Source: Archilochus colubris (taxonomy: Eukaryota > Chordata > Aves > Apodiformes > Trochilidae). Taken from it: a stretch of 64,000 nucleotides of DNA. A model generated the notes under the pieces. It was given only the letters and a program-made list of their open reading frames with translations. It made no database searches and was not told the DNA's origin. Below, piece after piece: positions 57,427-64,000 of this stretch. Position 1 is the stretch's first letter; every line of letters starts with the position of its first letter. The stretch is taken from positions 40,719,874 through 40,783,873 of the forward strand of contig CM041090.1 in assembly GCA_023079485.1 (NCBI GenBank), in the 5' to 3' direction. The translations under genes and the position numbers were made by a program.

Positions 57427-57975
57427 ATCATAGAATCAGAGAATCACAGAATTGGCTGGGTTGGAAGGGACCTCAGAGATCATCAAGTCCAACCCTTGAT
57501 CCACTCCCACTGCAGTTCCCAGCCCATGGCACTCAGTGCCACATCCAGGCTCTTTGGAAATATCTCCAGACACGGAGAATCCACTACTTCCCTGGGCAGC
57601 CCATTCCAATGCCTGATCACCCTCTCCAGAAAGAAATTCTTTCTCATCTCCAACCTAAACCTCCCCTGGCACAACTTGAGACCCTGCCCTCTTGTCTTGC
57701 TGAGAGTTGCCTGGGAAAAGAGCCCAACCCCCCCCTGGCTCCAACCTCCTTTCAGGGAGTTGGAGAGAGTGATGAGGTCTCCCCTGAGCCTCCTCTTCTC
57801 CAGCCTCAACACCCCCAGCTCCCTCAGCCCTTCCTCACAGGAATTCTGCTGGATCCCTTCACAGCCTCCTTGCTCTTCTCTGGACCTGCTCCAGCACCTC
57901 AATCTCCTTCCTGAGCTGAGGGGCCCAGAACTGGACACAGGACTCAAGCTGTGGCCTCACCGGGGCTGAGTACAG
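57427..57975 (-). mobile_element. CR1 LINE with ORF2 remnant (near-twin of 22512-23176)
   Basis: Inverted octamers (tcatagaatcagagaatcac) open the copy. The minus-strand frame 57947-57483 reads ..[20 protein letters not shown] to [17 protein letters not shown] and a stop. It has the same frameshift context and the same gatccagcagaattcc segment as the 22512 copy, so both derive from one recent source. The 5' truncation is at about 57975. Confidence 0.97.
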
Positions 57976-58589
57976 CTCTGAGGGATGAAAATGTTCTCCT
58001 GAGCTAAGAGGTGATTTTGGCTCTTTGCCTCCACTTTAAATTCAGTTCTAAGAACCAGCCTGTGACAGGGCAAGTAGCAGGAGCCCCATCAGTCCTGTCC
58101 TTTCTCTTGAATGAATAAATCTTGAGAGTTAACATGGGTGATGCACCCTGATCTTGGTTGCTGAAAGTTGGGATCCTGTGATCTTTGAGTCCCCGCTTAC
58201 AAATGAAGCTGTGAAAACACACAAGGAGGGCAGGATGAAGAACAGGAAAAAACATTTATATTCTTCGCTATTATGTGAAGAAAGGGCAGGCAGAAAATGG
58301 CTTCTGGTGTCTTCTTTATCAAAGAAACAGGTATTTTGTAACCTGAAAAATCTAGTCACAAAATAAGAGCATTTGCAGATAGAGGAGGGTGTTTTTACTG
58401 AACCAATCCAGCCAAACTTTTCCCCCTTCTTTGAAAGAAAAAAAAAACACAAAACAAATCCAAAGGAAGGAAAAAAATAGAAGAAGAAAGAAAGAAAGAA
58501 AATAAATACAGTATATTTCCATAATGGCAGAAATACTGTTGAGAAGGGATCTCTGGAGGTTCTGCATGGAATGGGATCAGATTACTTTA
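57976..58589. other. unassigned non-coding DNA
   Basis: A purine-rich stretch with a (GAAA)4 run lies at about 58486-58501. Nothing else is recognised. Confidence 0.4.
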
Positions 58590-58900
58590 ACTTAGCCTTG
58601 AAAACCTCCAAGGATGGGGGTTGCCACCACATCCCAAGTGGCCTTTCCCAGGGGAAAATGGGGAATCCTCCATCAATGAAAGCATTTCTTTTCATGTCAC
58701 ATCTGAATTCCTTGAGATTTAAAGCCACTGTCCCTTGTTATAATGTCTACTTTGAGTGAGAAGTTGCCCTGACAAAGCCATGCTGGTAGAACCTCCTAGT
58801 TTCTCAACATCCCTTATGAAATGAGGTGATGCCCCAAACTGGACATGATATCCCAGGTGCACTGTAATATCAGATCCATGGCATCTACTAGAGAAAGAAG
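58590..58900 (-). mobile_element. degenerate CR1 LINE (antisense)
   Basis: The remnants ccttgaaaacctccaaggat, tttaaagccactgtcccttg and aaactggacatgatatccca follow CR1 antisense order over 300 bp with many changes. This is probably an old subfamily. Confidence 0.6.
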
Positions 58901-61900
58901 GTTGGGGTGTATCCATGCTTTCTACAAAGGGGGGACACCAAAAATCAGGCTCAAACAAGTTGTTCTTTGCCCATCTTGCTCCTTATGGGTCTCAGCTGGG
59001 ATGGTTTGGATGTAGGTCTGGATGGAAGACTCCCAAATTCCTGAGTGTTTGTGGCCAGCACTGTGTTTGGGTTGGATTTGTGTAGTTTGTAGTGCTCCAC
59101 CAGAGTGAGTTATTTGTTCTAGCAAACGTACAAACAAGCAAGCAAACAAACAAAAACAGAAATGGAAAGAAAGTTTGAGCTGTTCCACCAGCAATGGGAT
59201 TAATAAATGTCCTTTTCCAATGGGTTTGTGATTTGAATGTGAGTGCCCATGTGGATTTGATGATGTTTCATAAGAATTTATCTTCTGCTTCAACTTTTCT
59301 CTCTGGCCAACCTTCTGTTTTCTTTGTTGACCTCATAGGAACTTAACATCTTGAAGACTTCATCAAACCAAAGAAAAAATGGCCAAGGAATTCCACAATA
59401 ATTGGTGAGGAGTGATGGGCAGATGGACACATAATCTGATCAAGTAAGGCCTTGTTTCTGTAAGAAGCTGAGCTAAATGAAAATAGAGAGAGGTCAGAAG
59501 AAGTCCAGGTGAAGCCTGTGTTTATTGGGGTAAAGATGGGTCCCTGTCTACCTCTTAACAGAAGAATTTGTTGCTCTCTTAATCAGAAATGCTGTGATTT
59601 ACAAGAAAAATAGCAGTTGAGAAGGAAGAAGAATATGTTAGACAGGAAAGAATCTATAGATTTGGGACCATATTAGCTCATACTCTGAAATCAGTGGCCT
59701 CAGGGATGAGAAATAATTTGTTGGAGAGTTTCAGGGGGAAAAAAGTGTTACTTAGAATACAAATAGTGGACAGAGGAAAAAAAATGCAGATCATCAGTGA
59801 AGAAAAAAGGTTAAATCTGCCTGCACCAGGACAGGTGTTTCCTGCTTGAAGCTGAAAACCACGAGGCAGAAATTGCAATTTTAAAGGGACAAAAAAAAAA
59901 AAAAAAAAGTTACATGAATTGAAAAAGTGTTTCCTCTGACACAAGGAGTGAGAAGGTGGCAGGAAAAGCCAAGCTGGGTAAGATGGCAAGCAGACAGACC
60001 AAAGCACTTTGAAGGTGGGTGGCTTCCATGTCAGACTCTTTGCCATGGACTGAAACGAAGTGGTTTGGAATGGAGCAGATGGAAGGGGAGTGTGAGGACA
60101 TTTGGTGGTGGGAGGGGTTGTGTGGCATTCAGAGATCTTGGAGGGTCCTGCTAAGGAAGGAGCAGCCCATCCTGTAGCACTTTGGTTTGGCAGGTGAGAT
60201 GGGCAGAGCCCGAGCTGGGGTGTCAGCTAAATGGAAGCAAATCTCTTCAAAGGGAGAAAGAGCTGAAGCTGAAAAGAAAACAAACAAACAAGCAAAAAAA
60301 AAGACCAACCTTGCTGTTCTGAGCCCATGGAGGTAAAGCTGGGTGTTGAAGCCTCTGCCTGGTTCCTTTTGCTCTCCTCAGGAACTTCCCAAAGAATTCA
60401 TCAGCACTTTGGTGCTTCCCAGCATGGGGGGGCAGAGGAAACAATGAGTCAGGTGAAGAATCCCAGAAGAGTTTCATAAATCCTTGGAAGGGAAACTGTG
60501 CAGCACTGCCTGAAATAAACCCAGGGCTGAGAGTCAGAGAGCTGAGACAGAGGCAGCCAAAGCCCTTGAGGAACATGGCCAAGAAAGGTGAGGGGAGCAC
60601 GGGGCTGGGTGGTGAGGAGGAGAGGAGGTGCCAGGGCCACCCCAAATCCTCTGTTCCCCAAGTCCTTGGACACAGGGATTCAGATGGAAACAAGGACAGA
60701 GGTATCAAGCTGCTTCCACACAGGGCCTGGAGAGGGGAAGACCAAGGTGACCACTGGTGAGGATCACCCCACTTTTATTTGCCAACCACCTTGTGTCCCT
60801 GAATGAGAAGGCTGAAGAGAGAGGGATAAGAGGGAAGGGAGCAGATGGAGGGAAGGCTTGCAGCAGGATTCATCCTGATGATAATGCCATCCCAGCTCCT
60901 GGGGGAAGTGATGGAAGAAGCCCTTCAACAAGAACTGAACCATGGCATTCATGTTCAGTGTCATTGTAACTAAAGTCGTAAACACTGAAGAAGAATTCAG
61001 GGCTTCAAAACCAGCTTGGCAATATTTCCACCCCAAGAATTTATGTTTATTTCCTCTTTGTATGCAAGTCACCTAAAATGATCAACTTCTAGGGTGGTGT
61101 AAAGTGATGTCTGATAATTTTGGGAGACTGAAAGTTGGTTAGAAACATGTTTTCAGGCTAAAAACAAGCAGGCTCCCTCCTGTGGCATAATTAAGGCCCA
61201 TCAAGTAACTATGGATGTTACAAGTATGCTCCATAATTCAACACAGGATAGGACCATCTGCCATGTCAGGACTCATACAAATATATAAGAAATTTACCCT
61301 TGAATCTTGGACTGACAGTGTAAGGATCACTTACAAGACTGGGGCTTCCCTCCTTTGCACAGTATTGTGACAGAGAAGAAGTGAAGCTGTAGAATTCAAA
61401 GTCAACCCAAGTTGTATAAATAGGCACTGCAAAAACCCAGAGCTGCTGCTCACCACCAGCTTAGGCTGGACTTCCAGCCTGCATGACAGCTCCTTGCTGG
61501 CACAGAAGCTTCCAAGCCAAAACATGGCATTTATTGGTCATATGGTGTGTGGAGAGCACCCACTGCCCTTGCCCTAATTGCAGGGGAGGGTTTGAGGATT
61601 AGGAGTTCTTTGAGTTCAAGGAGGCTGTGAGTTTGGATGCCGTTTGTTCATACATCAAAGGTTCCGCGACTCATTAATTTGGGTTGGAAATCTTACAAAA
61701 GCAAGTTTTCCAGCAATTCTGTGTTATGGTTTATCCAGAGAGTGGCAATTGAAAGGACATCAGACCTTGGTTTGGTCTGGAAAAAAGTACAGAAGTAGAA
61801 AAATATGATATTGCTCTTAGAGTGAGCAAAAAGAATGAATGATCTTTGATGGAAAGAGTGACTTCAGTTGATAGCACCTGAGGAGGAGTCACAGACACTT

Positions 61901-63810
61901 CTGTGTGCCAGCCCCAAGGTAGCAGACAAAGGCAGAGACCCCAAATGGGCACAGTCTGTCCATACTGAGTTACTAGGGGTGAATTAAAATGCAGAAGATT
62001 ATAATAGATATGCCAGCAACCCACATGCCTGTGGAACAGGCTACCAGAAACATCTCAACCTCTTGATCTTGGCTTTGAGAAAAAGGTTGGTTTTTTTCCT
62101 CATAAGACAGAGGTCCTCCAGGAGGAAGTCCAGACCTGTGGGAAGATGCTAGACACAGAACACAGTGTGGGAAAGCTGTGTAGAATCTCTTCTCTGCATG
62201 GCAAGGTCTGGCCAGCTCTGGGGGAGCTCATGTCATGAAAGGAGCAATGTGTGGTGCAGCTCAAAAGAAAACTTAAAAGGGCAAAGCCAGACACTTGTAC
62301 CTCACTGTATCACATTGTGCACTGACCACAGCACTTGAGGGGGTTGTTCTCTTGACACTGATGTCCAACCAGCACTCCCAGAGTTGTCTAAGCCCCAGGA
62401 CACACCTTCCCTGCCTGGGGGTCTGAAGCAGACACAACACATTACTAAGCCACGGGCCACCTTCTGCCAGGTGGCACAGCCTAGGGACAAGGTCTGGCAT
62501 CTCTGTGGAAAGCAGCAAGGCATAGGCCAGGACTCAGGGCAACTTGGATCAGTCCAAGCCTGAGTCTAGCATCCCCTGGGAATGTCACACTGCCAGAGGC
62601 TGGCAGCTTTCAAGTCACCTTGGATCATTCCCAGTGCCTGGCTATGGCAGGGCACAGTGCCAGGGAGCCAACAGCCCAGTGCATCAGGTCCTGACTCTGG
62701 GATTCTTGCCTCAGTAGCTTTGCTCTATTCATTTTCATTTTTCTCAGTTGTTCCAGGTGCAAGGCAGAGATAAATTATGAAATCTTCAAGCATGCAAGTT
62801 CCTTGAAGCTGGTGAAGTCTCACCTGTGTGAAGGCAGCAGCTGCAAAACCAGGCTCGGGCCCTTTCCCTTGGGAGGCAACGTTACAAATTCCATTGAGGT
62901 TATTTAAAAAAACATAGTGACTTGGTTACATAACTAAATCCAGGGCAGAATGAACCAGAGTATTTTGCTTAAAAGGCCAACATGTAAACTAGCTGTTTTG
63001 CTTAAAATAAACAGGGCTCTCCAGAGGACAGAATTTCTCACAGTCTCCTCTGGGCTGGCCGAGTTCCTGCAGGACATTGCTCCAAAGGAAGAGGTTTAGA
63101 TGCTATGGGGCCTATGGTGATATGAACATGCATTGCCTCCAGCTGGTGAGAAAAGCTGGAGGTTCTTATGTTTCACAGAGAGGATGAAGCCTCCAGAGAG
63201 ACTCAGCAACAATTGGCACTTTAAGAAGCCTGTGCTGGTACTCGTTATGCCATGGGCAGTACCCCATCCTTAGCTTCAAATGATTATGGGGAAAGTCATC
63301 AAAAGAAAGCAGCTGAAAACCTTTTAATTTCCCTCAAGCACTTGGATTTGTCAGAGATACCTGGGGAGGTTCTTCCCTATGACTATATAGACCTCTGTCT
63401 CCCTCTGGACTTTGCTGCTGGCACCTAGCCTAGAAACATGATGCTGTGTCATTGCAGCCCAAGTCTGGAGAAATGGATACAGTGAATTGAGTACTGGAAA
63501 GCAAACTGGAGCAGCAAATAGCCAGGCAGCCATTTCTGAGACAAGAACAGATGCTGAGGTGCCCTGAGACAATTCCTCTGAGAAATGTCACTGTACCAAA
63601 GAAGTCCTGCCTAAACCCTACCTAGAGAAAGTGCATTAACACTGCAGATGAGGGTGCTGGCTGGAAGAAAGAGGGATGGAGCTAGGTCTGATGAAGGCAA
63701 AGGATGGCCCAGCATTTTCTTCCAGCTTGTGTTTATTTAGCTTTTTTCCTGAATTCTTCCCATATTTCAGTAGCAGCTTTTGACAGATTATGGAGGGAGA
63801 ATTACACCTC
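58901..63810. other. unassigned 4.9 kb
   Basis: A (CAAA/CAAG)n run lies at 59131-59154, and A runs lie near 59890-59908 and 60294. No CR1, LTR, exon or RNA gene is recognised. The 60.5-63.3 kb part could hold an old repeat that I cannot name. Confidence 0.4.
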
Positions 63811-63813
63811 CTG

Positions 63814-63837
63814 ATCCATCCATCCATCCATCCATCC
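63814..63837. repeat. (ATCC)6 microsatellite
   Basis: Six perfect ATCC units. Confidence 0.95.
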
Positions 63838-64000
63838 CTCACTGAGAGAAACAGCTGTGTGCCAAGATGAGGCTGATGGAGGAGTATATCTACAGAGAGT
63901 GGTGGCTGCTCCACCTCTGTAGCAAGACTGGGAGTCATTTTGTGAAGAGAGGAGCACTCTGGGCTACTGTTTTTCATAGCAGGAAGAGGCAAGTAAGAAC

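Noticed and set aside
1..64000. CRISPR array, bacterial operon or phage system
   Set aside because: The window is vertebrate in character, with CR1 throughout. No regularly spaced repeats or prokaryotic gene layout exists.
1..64000. tRNA, rRNA, snRNA or well-known microRNA genes
   Set aside because: No cloverleaf or familiar mature microRNA sequence was recognised by eye. A covariance-model scan was not possible.

Overview
This window looks like avian nuclear DNA with no convincing protein-coding gene. The diagnosis rests on about 25 CR1 LINE retroposon fragments (15 plus, 10 minus, roughly 8 kb in total). They carry the bird-type CR1 3' end: a ggttgga..gatgat..aggtcccttccaaccc core followed by ATTCTATG-type octamers instead of poly(A). 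I cannot name the species or chromosome from sequence alone.

Layout. Positions 1-12.2 kb are CR1-rich (eight fragments) with a small CpG-rich patch at about 5.11-5.40 kb. Positions 12.2-20.1 kb are mostly unassigned DNA with two CR1 pieces. Positions 20.1-23.2 kb form a retroelement cluster: a CR1 tail split by a solo LTR, another CR1 tail, a second solo LTR with a duplicated 3' end, and a 665-bp CR1 with ORF2 remnants. Positions 23.2-29.3 kb hold three CR1 copies and several T-rich tracts. Positions 29.3-38.0 kb are the longest stretch without a visible transposon and hold several CpG-retaining blocks that could be conserved non-coding elements. A CR1 and a third solo LTR follow at 38.0-38.8 kb, then 5.8 kb of apparently single-copy DNA. 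Positions 44.6-58.9 kb are CR1-rich again, with a (TTTATA)n microsatellite at 45.9 kb and homopolymer tracts. Positions 58.9-64 kb show no element I recognise.

The clearest possibly undescribed item is a short LTR family (basic length about 221-224 bp, termini TGTAG..CTACA or close, an AATAAA inside). It occurs three times as solo LTRs, each with a perfect but different 6-bp target-site duplication (GGTCCC, GGAAAA, CCTTTT). The second is a pair of CR1 copies 26 kb apart that are 99% identical over 517 bp, diverge sharply in the 3' tail, and still share about 45 bp beyond the CR1 terminus.

The genes cannot be said to work together because none is identified. The only coding sequence seen is decayed CR1 ORF2 (reverse transcriptase C-terminus). 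The window reads as intergenic or intronic DNA with candidate regulatory blocks.
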